NCBI GenBank assembly: GCA_011524395.1
Contig: WTKN01000389.1
Coordinates: 1-64,000, forward strand
Source of the DNA: Moorena sp. SS36440bin_2
Lineage (GTDB): Bacteria > Cyanobacteriota > Cyanobacteriia > Cyanobacteriales > Coleofasciculaceae
DNA: 64,000 bases
Direction of reading: 5' to 3'
Shown: piece by piece, positions 54,159-61,388 of the stretch
How positions within the stretch are numbered: the first letter of the stretch is position 1
Layout of the letters: every line of letters starts with the position of its first letter
The notes under the pieces: model-generated
What the model was told of the DNA's origin: nothing
The model's database searches: none
The model's input: the letters and a program-made list of their open reading frames with translations, nothing else
Program-made: the position numbers and the translations under genes

Positions 54159-55325
54159 CTATCGGGCAGCCCTATATAACAACAATCCTCCCGCACCTAG
54201 TCCAAATAAATTAGGCAACCAGGCTGCCATCAAAGGAGAGAAAATGTTAACTAGACCTAGGGCATTCGTTATAAACCCTAATAAGTAGTAAGAAAAAATC
54301 ACTAAAACACTAATGCCGAAACTGGTTGCTTTACCTGTACGTTGAGGACGAGTTCCCAAGGAGGCTCCCACTAAACCAAAAACTAGACAAACAAAGGGAA
54401 AAGATATTTTTTGTTGAATTCTGATCCTAAGTTTACGGATTTTTTTAGCATTACCACTATGGCGTAATACCTCCAAACGCTCTAGAGACTGAGCAATGTT
54501 CATTTCACCATAGTCACGATTTTTTTTTGCCAAATCCAAAGGTGTTCTAGGAAGTTGTAGCTTTTGTTTTTGAAATCTTAGGATATTGCGGTAAGAAGCA
54601 TCGGGAGATATAATATAAATAGTCCCATCTAAAAAATCCCATAGATTTTCAGTGGGGTTCCAAACGGCAGACTCAGAGGTAACAATTTGTTCCAGACCGG
54701 TGTGAGAAAAGTCTAAAATTGTCAAGCCTCTCATCTGCTTACCATCAAATTCCTCGGCGTAGAACCAACGCTTAATTTTGTTGACTTTTTTGCCATTGGG
54801 TAGCTTTACTTTTTGATATTCGGGATAAAATATGTTCCTTTCCTGAAAGGATGGTCTTTCTTTTTTGAGCGCTTTGTCTAAGGTGATTTTGGACTGGTAG
54901 TTAGCCGCAGGAACCACTAATTCATTAAATACAAATGTCAGACTTGTAACGAGCAAACTCACCACTACAGCAGGTATTACGAGTCGGTAGATGCTTACCC
55001 CAAAGCTGCGCATGGCAATCAACTCACTATCGCTGCTGAGGCGAGAGTATGCCATCAGAGCAGCTAGGAGCATCGACATTGGTAAAGCATAGGAAATAAA
55101 CTGGGGTATCTGCAACAGTAGCACTTGAAGTGCAATTCCCAGTGGTAATCCTGCTTCAGTAACTTTGCGAACCAACTCAAATAGGGTTCCAATAGCTACA
55201 CCCAGTGATGAAAAAGCACCTATACCAAACAGCAATGGTGGGATTAGCTCAAATACGATGTAGCGATCCATCACTGATAAGCCAGGCATTAGTGCAATGA
55301 TGGACTTGGATTTACCAAATTTCAT
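54159..55325 (-). CDS. LptF/LptG family permease (lipopolysaccharide transport)
   Basis: 388 residues. Six membrane helices in 3+3 layout around a periplasmic beta-jellyroll (about 130-290). MDRYIVFELIPPLLFGIGAFSSLGVAIGTLFELVRKVTEAGLPLGIALQVLLLQIPQFISYALPMSMLLAALMAYSRLSSDSELIAMRSFGVS is the YjgP/YjgQ signature including the coupling helix that contacts the ATPase. Extracts LPS from the plasma membrane together with LptB. Cyanobacteria often have one such permease serving as both LptF and LptG, so I leave the symbol blank. Directly downstream of lptB (38 bases). Confidence 0.92.
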   Translation of the reverse strand: MKFGKSKSIIALMPGLSVMDRYIVFELIPPLLFGIGAFSSLGVAIGTLFELVRKVTEAGLPLGIALQVLLLQIPQFISYALPMSMLLAALMAYSRLSSDSELIAMRSFGVSIYRLVIPAVVVSLLVTSLTFVFNELVVPAANYQSKITLDKALKKERPSFQERNIFYPEYQKVKLPNGKKVNKIKRWFYAEEFDGKQMRGLTILDFSHTGLEQIVTSESAVWNPTENLWDFLDGTIYIISPDASYRNILRFQKQKLQLPRTPLDLAKKNRDYGEMNIAQSLERLEVLRHSGNAKKIRKLRIRIQQKISFPFVCLVFGLVGASLGTRPQRTGKATSFGISVLVIFSYYLLGFITNALGLVNIFSPLMAAWLPNLFGLGAGGLLLYRAAR

Positions 55326-55363
55326 GATTTGCTAATCACTAAATTAATTTTTAATAGCTTTTT

Positions 55364-56092
55364 TTATCGTTGAAACCCTGTCCCTAAGTAATACTTACGT
55401 ACTAGAGGATTATCATAAAGTTCTTCAGCACTTCCGGCAGCCAGGATTTGTCCTTCTCGCATAATGTAGGCGCGGTCAGTAATCGCTAGGGTTTCTCTTA
55501 CATTGTGGTCAGTCACCAGAATTCCCATTTGGCGATCGCGTAATCGAGCCATAATTTTTTGAATCTCTGAGACAGCAATGGGATCGACACCAGCAAATGG
55601 CTCATCCAAGAATAAGAACTTCGGTCCAAGTGAACCAACAGCTAACGCTCTTGCCAGTTCTGTTCGACGTCTCTCTCCTCCAGACACTTGATTACCTAAG
55701 GTATTGGCAACTTTTTCCAAACGAAACTCTTGGAGTAAGTAATGCATTCTTAATCGCCACTCACTACGAGGCACACCAGTTTGTTCTAAGACTAATTGAA
55801 TATTGTCCCGAACACTAAGGTGGCGGAAGATACTCGCTTCCTGAGCCAGATAACCAATACCTAGCTGGGCTCGCCGATTGATCGGCATGGCAGTGATATC
55901 TTGATCATCTAGCCAAACCGTACCCAGATTGGGTTTTTCTAGACCAGTGGCAATGTAAAAGGTTGTAGTTTTACCAGCACCATTAGGACCAAGCAACCCT
56001 ACAACTTCTCCTTGGGAAACGGAAAGATTAACGCGACTGACAACACTGCGCCTACCATAGGACTTATGGATATTATCTAATAATATTTTCAC
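55364..56092 (-). CDS. lptB: LPS export ABC transporter ATPase LptB
   Basis: 242 residues from the GTG at 56092 (MKILLDNIHKSYGRR), supported by AAAGGTG 6 bases upstream; the track's GTG three codons earlier is less likely. Walker A GLLGPNGAGKTTTFYI, Q-loop YLAQEASIFRHLSVRDNI, signature VSGGERRRTELARAL, Walker B KFLFLDEPFAGVDPIAV, H-loop GILVTDHNVRETLAI. The SIFRHLSVRDNI and FAGVDPIAV strings are typical of LptB. Powers LPS transfer with the adjacent LptF/G permease. Confidence 0.96.
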   Translation of the reverse strand: MKILLDNIHKSYGRRSVVSRVNLSVSQGEVVGLLGPNGAGKTTTFYIATGLEKPNLGTVWLDDQDITAMPINRRAQLGIGYLAQEASIFRHLSVRDNIQLVLEQTGVPRSEWRLRMHYLLQEFRLEKVANTLGNQVSGGERRRTELARALAVGSLGPKFLFLDEPFAGVDPIAVSEIQKIMARLRDRQMGILVTDHNVRETLAITDRAYIMREGQILAAGSAEELYDNPLVRKYYLGTGFQR

Positions 56093-56251
56093 AGATAGCA
56101 CCTTTAATCAGTCATTAGTCAATAGTCCATAATCCTTATATCCTTAGGACTTGACCAATGACCAGGAAATGACCAGAAGTGGTTGCAGGCTATTCTATCA
56201 ATTAAGATCTAGTTTTTAAGCCATAATGGCTGATGGTAGGGGTTGATTTAG

Positions 56252-56758
56252 CTAGGGAAGCCCTGGAGCCGGTGATGTGGTGCTGTCTGAGTCTGTAACG
56301 ATGTAAATTGATTCTACCTGTTGGTTCTGTTGAGGCAGGGCTACAAAGCGTCCTTCATCAATCAAATAGGTAATGGTTTCACCCTGAATACTATTGCCCT
56401 CTTGCAAAACAAAAACATTGCCATTGAGAACTAGACGGCGCTCACGGCTGAAGTATTGGGCTTGGGCTGCAGTTGCTTGTATTTGGCGAGCGGGATAATT
56501 AATTTGGACATTGCCACGGGCTGTGACTACGCCAGTTTTGGAGTTAGCTTCCTGGACATCAGAGCGAACCGTCAAGGCACTTCCATCAGCTGCTGATCGC
56601 GCAGCGTGGCCTACGGCCTTTGGTTTATTTTGGGCTTGTGCTTGGGGGATGTTAAGGAAAGTTGGTAATGCGATCGCACCTACCAAGGTAACTGGCAAGA
56701 ATAATCTTAGACCTAGATTATGCCTTAATCGGTTAGTATATTTAAGGTCGGACTTCAT
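56252..56758 (-). CDS. LptA/OstA-like periplasmic LPS transport protein
   Basis: 168 residues from the ATG at 56758. Signal peptide LFLPVTLVGAIALPTFLNIPQAQAQ (cleavage near 43). The OstA beta-jellyroll follows: LTVRSDVQEANSKTGVVTARGNVQINYPARQIQATAAQAQYFSRERRLVLNGNVFVLQEGNSIQGETITYLIDEGRFVALP. It would form part of the periplasmic LPS bridge, fitting lptB and lptF/G 150 bases downstream on the same strand. Odd feature: the mature N-terminus (about NKPKAVGHAARSAADGSA) is encoded by a palindromic repeat (56595-56622), so these residues are probably not ancestral. Confidence 0.88.
   Translation of the reverse strand: MKSDLKYTNRLRHNLGLRLFLPVTLVGAIALPTFLNIPQAQAQNKPKAVGHAARSAADGSALTVRSDVQEANSKTGVVTARGNVQINYPARQIQATAAQAQYFSRERRLVLNGNVFVLQEGNSIQGETITYLIDEGRFVALPQQNQQVESIYIVTDSDSTTSPAPGLP
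56595..56622. repeat. GC-rich palindromic repeat inside the lptA-like gene, in frame
   Basis: GATCGCGCAGCGTGGCCTACGGCCTTTG, with GGCCTACGGCC forming a short inverted repeat and CGCAGCGTGGCC matching the cyanobacterial palindromic repeat core. It adds KAVGHAARSA just after the signal-peptide cleavage site, where extra residues would be tolerated. Confidence 0.75.
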
Positions 56759-56955
56759 GCTGTTGTGTGTGATGACTGATCTCGAATACCAATAAGCTGT
56801 TCTGCCTACTAGTTTAAGCAAATCCAGCCATAGCTTGCTTATAAAATGGGCTTTTTGCTCTAAGGCACGTGTTTTAGTTTTGACGACTAGGCACCAACAA
56901 AGTTTCTCATCCCTTCAAAGCATGTGCTAAAAACTAATGGTTAACCATTAACTTG

Positions 56956-57387
56956 TTAACCATCAACTCCCTTGAGTTTTGGAAAACCCCTAACCCCTTC
57001 GCCAGCAACTACAACATCATTGCTGTCAGCCGCCTCTAACTGTCTAACAAAATCAGCAACTTGCTCTGAGCCGACGTTTTGCAATGCCTGTAGGAGATTA
57101 AAACTTTGAGATAGTAGCTCAGTGACATCAATCCCCCCATAGTCTGGCTGATAGTTACTCAGACGTCCGATCCCTTCACCGAGTAAAACCACTGCACCAC
57201 GCCAGTTTAGATTACCTAGGTGGTAGCAGCCAACAGATATTTGTAAAATACCTTGATAAAATCGCTTTTGGGGCTCAACTGCTTCTATCCATAAAGCTTC
57301 AAGGGTGTCGTGACAGGCGTAAAACTCTTGCTGATTAAATTGATCGACACCCTGCCAAAATTCTTCAGGTAGTACTATGGCTGTCAT
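56956..57387 (-). CDS. DUF309 family protein
   Basis: 143 residues. The DUF309 signature is complete: FWQGVDQFNQQEFYACHDTLEALWIEAVEPQKRFYQGILQISVGCYHLGNLNWRGAVVLLGEGIGRLSNYQPDYGGIDV, with the H-D-x-LE-W-x-E pattern. A helical protein of unknown function widespread in cyanobacteria and Bacillus. Its ATG overlaps the stop of ftrC by four bases (ATGA), so the two are translationally coupled, which suggests but does not prove a redox link. Confidence 0.9.
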   Translation of the reverse strand: MTAIVLPEEFWQGVDQFNQQEFYACHDTLEALWIEAVEPQKRFYQGILQISVGCYHLGNLNWRGAVVLLGEGIGRLSNYQPDYGGIDVTELLSQSFNLLQALQNVGSEQVADFVRQLEAADSNDVVVAGEGVRGFPKLKGVDG

Positions 57388-57749
57388 GCCATGCTATCTC
57401 GCGCAGCTTTAATTTCCTCTAGGGAAATTTCTTGCTTATCACCCGCAAAATCGTTATCCGGGGTTAAAAATAACATACAGTGGCACTCCTTGCGTTCCCG
57501 CATTGGGACACAAGGGCAATTCCAGAAGGTAGCTTTCACCTCTGCTTCTTTGTCTTCATAATGGCGGCAAGGGCATAAGGGAGCACCGAGTTCTTCTTTG
57601 TTTTTGGCAAGTCCCTCAATCACCACAGCCGTTACGCTTGGGTCAACACAGAAGTAAGTGTCAGTCCGCTGAGCATAAGTCTGAGCAAAGTTTTGCATCG
57701 CCTCCAGTTTACTATCACTGGCTTGATTAGCTGTTGGTGATGTAGTCAT
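57384..57749 (-). CDS. ftrC: Ferredoxin-thioredoxin reductase catalytic (beta) subunit
   Basis: 121 residues. The conserved cysteines that hold the 4Fe-4S cluster and active-site disulfide are present: YFCVDPSVTAVVIEGLAKNKEELGAPLCPCRHY, FWNCPCVPMRERKECHCMLFLTPDNDFAG. It passes electrons from ferredoxin to thioredoxin, linking photosynthetic light reactions to redox control of metabolism. The variable subunit ftrV is not in this window. Overlaps DUF309 by 4 bases. Confidence 0.96.
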   Translation of the reverse strand: MTTSPTANQASDSKLEAMQNFAQTYAQRTDTYFCVDPSVTAVVIEGLAKNKEELGAPLCPCRHYEDKEAEVKATFWNCPCVPMRERKECHCMLFLTPDNDFAGDKQEISLEEIKAARDSMA

Positions 57750-57809
57750 TTAGTAAAATTGAGTTATGAAAGAGTTCTTAGAATTGTATCGTACTGTCTT
57801 ACAGGTAAA

Positions 57810-59258
57810 TCAGATATTTGTTGATCGTTGGGTTGACATCTCCCCCGGCTGAAGCACGGGGGATTCTACAAGGTTGCGAAACAGCACGGGTAAACCCGTG
57901 CTGTTTCGCAACCTTGTTCGGTATGATTTTTTTAGAGAGTTAAAAAGATCGTACCGATGTGGGAGTGTCAAACTCCCGCTACCCACCTTGGTCAAGTCAA
58001 GACCTAACTGTGTGGCTACTTTTTTGGCTATATTTGCGGCACCGTTACAATCCGCATTCACCAAATATCCAAAAGAAGTTTTGTATAACCCGCGTCTTAC
58101 TCTTTTACCTGAGGGTTTCCATCCACTGGTTTTTTCGCCGTGTCTAGGTAATGAATCCTCATCCAGAAAAGACGCCTTACTGCTATAAGCTTCTTCAGTT
58201 ACTGTTAGTTTGATTCCATATTCTGGGCAGAGTTGCTTTAATCTTTCGATTAGCCTTTTAGTGGGAATGACTACAAAATTTTGATTCCCTCGTCTCCCTA
58301 TATTTATTGAATCTTTTTGGCGTTCATTCCACCCAATGATAATATTTCCGATACGATCACTAAGACAACGATTAATAATAAATCGAGCAGCCTTATTGAT
58401 TGCATCCCGCATCTGGTTGTTGCGCTTCCTTTGTACCCGATCAAGGTTGCTGTCCCAATAGGATTCAGGCTTCCCAGTCTTGTACTTAGCAACCAGACGA
58501 GCATACCCCTGATTCATTGATTTAAGTTTCCGGCCATCAATAATCAAGCTTTTCCCATGAGTTGAAACTCCAGTTAGCCAGTTATCGCCACCATGGTCAA
58601 AGCTCCATGCTTGAGAGTAATTAAGGTTTGGGTTATCCTTTACTGCTTGTTTCCCATCATCTATTACCCAATCGATCCATAGTTGCCCTAGATATGGGCG
58701 AACAGTCACTTCTTTAACCCAGTCTGGATCGATGAAAGCCGGTGGCTCTAGTGTTATCTTACAAAGTAGTTCAGGCTTAGATTCTTTGCTAACCGATGGA
58801 TAGAACAGCCCTTTTTTGTAAGTAAGAGCTTGCTTTGGAAAAGTAACAGCAGCTAATCCACCTTTTTTGCGATACCTAGGAAGTCTTGGTCTGTCAACTT
58901 CGCCTTTGTAATACTTTTCAACTAGTTGATTATAGCTAGTCAGGGATTCTCCTACAGACTTCAACGTTTGTTGAGCTGATTGAGCAGCCATAGCCTTGTA
59001 GTGAGGACTCGACTTAAGGGCTTTGTCCAACTCGGGATACTTGACTGCACACTTGTAAGTCTTCCAGCCGAATTTGAGTACGTCGTCACGCCAGTAGGTA
59101 GTATAAGCTTCAGTTTGTTCACGCAACCATTCATAATGCTTCCTCTTTGCATAATATATAGCGCAGTTTATTAAGTTGTTAGCCTGTTGACATTGAAATT
59201 GCCAGAAAGCTTTTTCTTCCTCTGAAAACGTAGATTTTATCGGAATCGTTTTATACAT
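57810..59258 (-). CDS. tnpB: TnpB-family RNA-guided nuclease, zinc-finger-less type, apparently intact
   Basis: 482 residues. RuvC-I Asp in AWSFDHGGDNWLTG, RuvC-II Glu in IGNIIIGWNERQKDSINIGRRGNQNFVVIP, RuvC-III Asp in GYLVNADCNGAANIAKK. Between II and III the usual CxxC zinc finger is absent; instead there is VTEEAYSSKASFLDEDSLPRHG...KRVRRGLYKT, typical of a distinct TnpB branch. The N-terminal domain (about 1-190) is the RNA/DNA-recognition part. The last 50 residues are translated through the 50-bp palindrome and the right-end hairpin into flanking DNA, so the natural C-terminus is probably near residue 430. A small gene lies divergently 59 bases away. No tnpA. Confidence 0.9.
   Translation of the reverse strand: MYKTIPIKSTFSEEEKAFWQFQCQQANNLINCAIYYAKRKHYEWLREQTEAYTTYWRDDVLKFGWKTYKCAVKYPELDKALKSSPHYKAMAAQSAQQTLKSVGESLTSYNQLVEKYYKGEVDRPRLPRYRKKGGLAAVTFPKQALTYKKGLFYPSVSKESKPELLCKITLEPPAFIDPDWVKEVTVRPYLGQLWIDWVIDDGKQAVKDNPNLNYSQAWSFDHGGDNWLTGVSTHGKSLIIDGRKLKSMNQGYARLVAKYKTGKPESYWDSNLDRVQRKRNNQMRDAINKAARFIINRCLSDRIGNIIIGWNERQKDSINIGRRGNQNFVVIPTKRLIERLKQLCPEYGIKLTVTEEAYSSKASFLDEDSLPRHGEKTSGWKPSGKRVRRGLYKTSFGYLVNADCNGAANIAKKVATQLGLDLTKVGSGSLTLPHRYDLFNSLKKSYRTRLRNSTGLPVLFRNLVESPVLQPGEMSTQRSTNI
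57832..57862 (-). repeat. Right end of the third IS200/IS605-type element
   Basis: CCCCCG-TGCTTCAGC-CGGGGG hairpin (minus strand) followed by AGATGTCAAC. Same hairpin then TGTCAA design as the other two tnpB elements. The tnpB reading frame runs through it. Confidence 0.75.
57868..57917. repeat. Perfect 50-bp palindrome next to the right end
   Basis: Two 24-base arms (ACAAGGTTGCGAAACAGCACGGGT and its exact complement) with a 2-base centre (AA). It lies 5 bases inside the right-end hairpin and is part of the tnpB 3' end on the coding strand. Perfection over 24 bp points to a recent origin or selection; such a structure would be cruciform or hairpin forming. Confidence 0.9.
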
Positions 59259-59317
59259 CTGGCATCACCTATTTTGTCTTGCTAGACTACTATTAGTAGA
59301 GTTTAGGGTTCTAATAT

Positions 59318-59515
59318 ATGTCAAGCGCTGAAGGACGGAAAACCAGAAAAAGGATGAGGGGAATACCCGTGCATTATAATGAGTTAAAAAAGCAACACGG
59401 CATTTTCTTAACAGATACCGCCTGGAAATGGTTGCAACTTTCAGCTAAAGATTCTGGAACTAGTGTAGGAGAGTTCCTTGAGCGTTGGATAAGAAGTGAA
59501 ATAGACAAAACTTAG
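59318..59515 (+). CDS. Small basic RHH-like protein divergent to tnpB
   Basis: 65 residues. A basic N-terminus (MSSAEGRKTRKRMRGIPVHYNELKKQ) is followed by IFLTDTAWKWLQLSAKDSGTSVGEFLERWIRSEIDKT: a short strand then two helices with the spacing of ribbon-helix-helix DNA-binding proteins (LT..A...L..LAK..G.S..EFLER). It is 59 bases from the divergent tnpB start, so both promoters share one spacer and this protein may repress them. Small genes of this type accompany tnpB in other cyanobacterial elements as far as I recall; function not established. Confidence 0.65.
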   Translation: MSSAEGRKTRKRMRGIPVHYNELKKQHGIFLTDTAWKWLQLSAKDSGTSVGEFLERWIRSEIDKT

Positions 59516-59524
59516 GAGGAATAC

Positions 59525-59647
59525 GGCGGGGTAAACCCCGTCGCGTCCGTTTCATCCCGGAGACGAAACCTTAGAATAAGGCAGCCTTAATCATAAAGTT
59601 TTAACCCTTTACCGATAACCGACCAACCATAAAGGCTGCCTTATTCT
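59525..59647. repeat. Left-end palindromes of the third element
   Basis: Three structures in 120 bases: ACGGCGGGGTAAACCCCGTCG (palindrome around GGGTAAACCC, the same core as in the 50-bp palindrome at the other end); GTTTC-ATCCCGGAGAC-GAAAC; and a perfect 16-bp inverted repeat AGAATAAGGCAGCCTT (59573-59588) / AAGGCTGCCTTATTCT (59632-59647). The last may belong to the element or be a separate small repeat. No gene in the remaining bases up to the DUF58 stop. Confidence 0.7.
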
Positions 59648-59858
59648 TGCGGTAACTTCTGACCCGGTCTAAAGACGCAGGGTTCTCACGTTCCCGGTTC
59701 TCTTGATAGCGATACATAGTTTAGGATAATGGTTTGATCGCTTGAATTGGTGTTAAGACATACCAAAACCTTCTGCTTTACCCTAAATCAGCAGACCAGA
59801 CTGCAAACAACCTGACCTTAGCTCCGTTCATAATCCGTTGTGTTCCACAGCTTATTTG

Positions 59859-61028
59859 CTATCGTATCGGTTGCTGTAACTGGGGTTTTAGGGGCTCAGT
59901 CGTATTAATTACAATTCCCAAACTATCGCGCTTAAGTTGTTGGACTGGCTTCCCCACGGATACATCTTTTGGCCACAGTAAGCAACGACTTCCAGGGGGT
60001 AGGGAGTTAAGACTAACAGGATTTTGAGTCAGCCAGATCAAGGGTAGATAGGGGGGCAAATAGGATTGCTCTTCAGCTTTCCCATCAACTCCGGCTTGGG
60101 TGGCAGCAAGGGCTTCTAACACTACTGAGTTACCGTGCAATAACCCTGTTATTGGTGTCCACAATTTCACATTTGGCTGAGTCCGACAAGCATAGGAGTA
60201 CATCGAAGCAGCAGCAATAACGGCTTGTTCAAAGTCTTCCGGATGCCATTGACTGGAGCTATCGAGGCAGATGATAATTTCTTGAGAACCAGTCAATACT
60301 TCTAACTCCCGTACCAGTAATTCACCGTAACGAGCACTGGTGCGCCAGTGAATCAGACGGGTAGGGTCACCAACTCGGTAAGGTCGTAGTGCTTTGGTAA
60401 GGTCTTGGCTAAGTGATTGAGATTTGCGATCGCTTTGGACTTGCATACTGTCCTCTTTACCAATTTCATCCACTAGGGGACAGCGAGTAAGGGGAAGTAC
60501 AGTGGGATAAACTACTGCCCTAGCACTAGCATATCGACGGCGACGGCACCAAAATAATCCCAAGGGTGTGGCAGTTCTCAATTGTACCTGTTGCCAGCGA
60601 TAGACTCCTCGTTTGGCGGTGGGATGGTAGTAAACCCAGCGATGGACACTTTGGGCTGGAATGCTAGCTACTGGTGTTTTGGTGATTGCTCCGAGTTCTG
60701 GTGGGAGCATATCCTGAATTTGTAATAGGCTTTGAGGTCCGAGGGTGGGGTTTTCGATTTCTAGTTCAATGGTTAACTGGTCTCCCACACTGACCGGTGA
60801 TATCGGATGTCGGCGTACTGATAGATGGTTAAGCGATCGCATTGGCAAGATAGCGGCAATTACCAGTAGGGCAAAAATAATCGCACTGATCACATAGAGC
60901 CATCCTGCCATGGTATTGGTGGCAGCGCCAAAGAAACAAATGGCAATTCCTGCTAAAAGAAAACCTCCATAGGCGGGATTAACCCAGTTGGTTTCTAACC
61001 ATTCGGTGGTTTGTTTGATAACGCTCAT
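59859..61028 (-). CDS. DUF58 domain protein
   Basis: 389 residues. Two membrane helices at the N-terminus (about 20-37 and 42-60), then a beta-rich region (SVGDQLTIELEIENPTLGPQSLLQIQDMLP) and the DUF58 motif DLTKALRPYRVGDPTRLIHWRTSARYGELLVRELEVLTGSQEIIICLDSSSQWHPEDFEQAVIAAASMYSYACRTQPNVKLWT, a VWA-like fold with DSSSQ as a likely MIDAS remnant. Usually works with a MoxR AAA ATPase in assembly of complexes; none is adjacent. Function here unknown. Confidence 0.9.
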   Translation of the reverse strand: MSVIKQTTEWLETNWVNPAYGGFLLAGIAICFFGAATNTMAGWLYVISAIIFALLVIAAILPMRSLNHLSVRRHPISPVSVGDQLTIELEIENPTLGPQSLLQIQDMLPPELGAITKTPVASIPAQSVHRWVYYHPTAKRGVYRWQQVQLRTATPLGLFWCRRRRYASARAVVYPTVLPLTRCPLVDEIGKEDSMQVQSDRKSQSLSQDLTKALRPYRVGDPTRLIHWRTSARYGELLVRELEVLTGSQEIIICLDSSSQWHPEDFEQAVIAAASMYSYACRTQPNVKLWTPITGLLHGNSVVLEALAATQAGVDGKAEEQSYLPPYLPLIWLTQNPVSLNSLPPGSRCLLWPKDVSVGKPVQQLKRDSLGIVINTTEPLKPQLQQPIR

Positions 61029-61051
61029 GACTTTTTACAGTTATTCAACCC

Positions 61052-61229
61052 TCAACTTGTTCTCTTACCTGGTCTAATGGAATCTGTGAGCAATATGCTT
61101 TGGGGGTGTTCCTGAAAATTTTTGCCTACGGCACGCTTCGCGAACACAAAACTTACATCTGATTCTGGTAGTTGGGTGTGATCTAGGAAAGAAGGAGGTA
61201 AAACAACCCGGTCAATACTTTGAGCCATG
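61052..61229 (-). pseudogene. Uma2 (DUF820) nuclease-like gene remnant
   Basis: Not in the ORF track. Minus strand from ATG 61229: MAQSIDRVVLPP then, after a one-base frame change, SFLDHTQLPESDVSFV; a palindromic repeat (61124-61147) follows; then NFQEHPQSILLTDSIRPGKRTS-stop. This is the conserved N-terminus of a cyanobacterial Uma2 family as I recall it (LPP.F.DHTQLPESDGTFVKNFQEHPQSILLTDSI). The rest of the roughly 190-residue protein is missing. A decayed PD-(D/E)XK-type gene hit by a repeat. The rest of the 61029-61388 gap has no other gene. Confidence 0.65.
61124..61147. repeat. GC-rich palindromic repeat inside the Uma2 remnant
   Basis: GCCTACGGCACGCTTCGCGAACAC; reverse complement GTTCGCGAAGCGTGCCGTAGGC. 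The GCGTGCCGTAGGC core is the same as the GTGGCCTACGGCC core of the lptA-like copy. It sits exactly where the Uma2 sequence is interrupted between SFV and KNFQ. Confidence 0.75.
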
Positions 61230-61388
61230 GTTTCGTGGGTCTGCTTCTACTGGTGGTATAGATTTATTTTGGCAGAATTTTTCATGAGTCAGGAATGAAT
61301 AAAATTTCCAATTATCTCCCTAACAACCATTAACTAAAGCATTCAGTCTAGGGCGTTGAGCACTTGATAATAACTCCCTTAAAGACAG

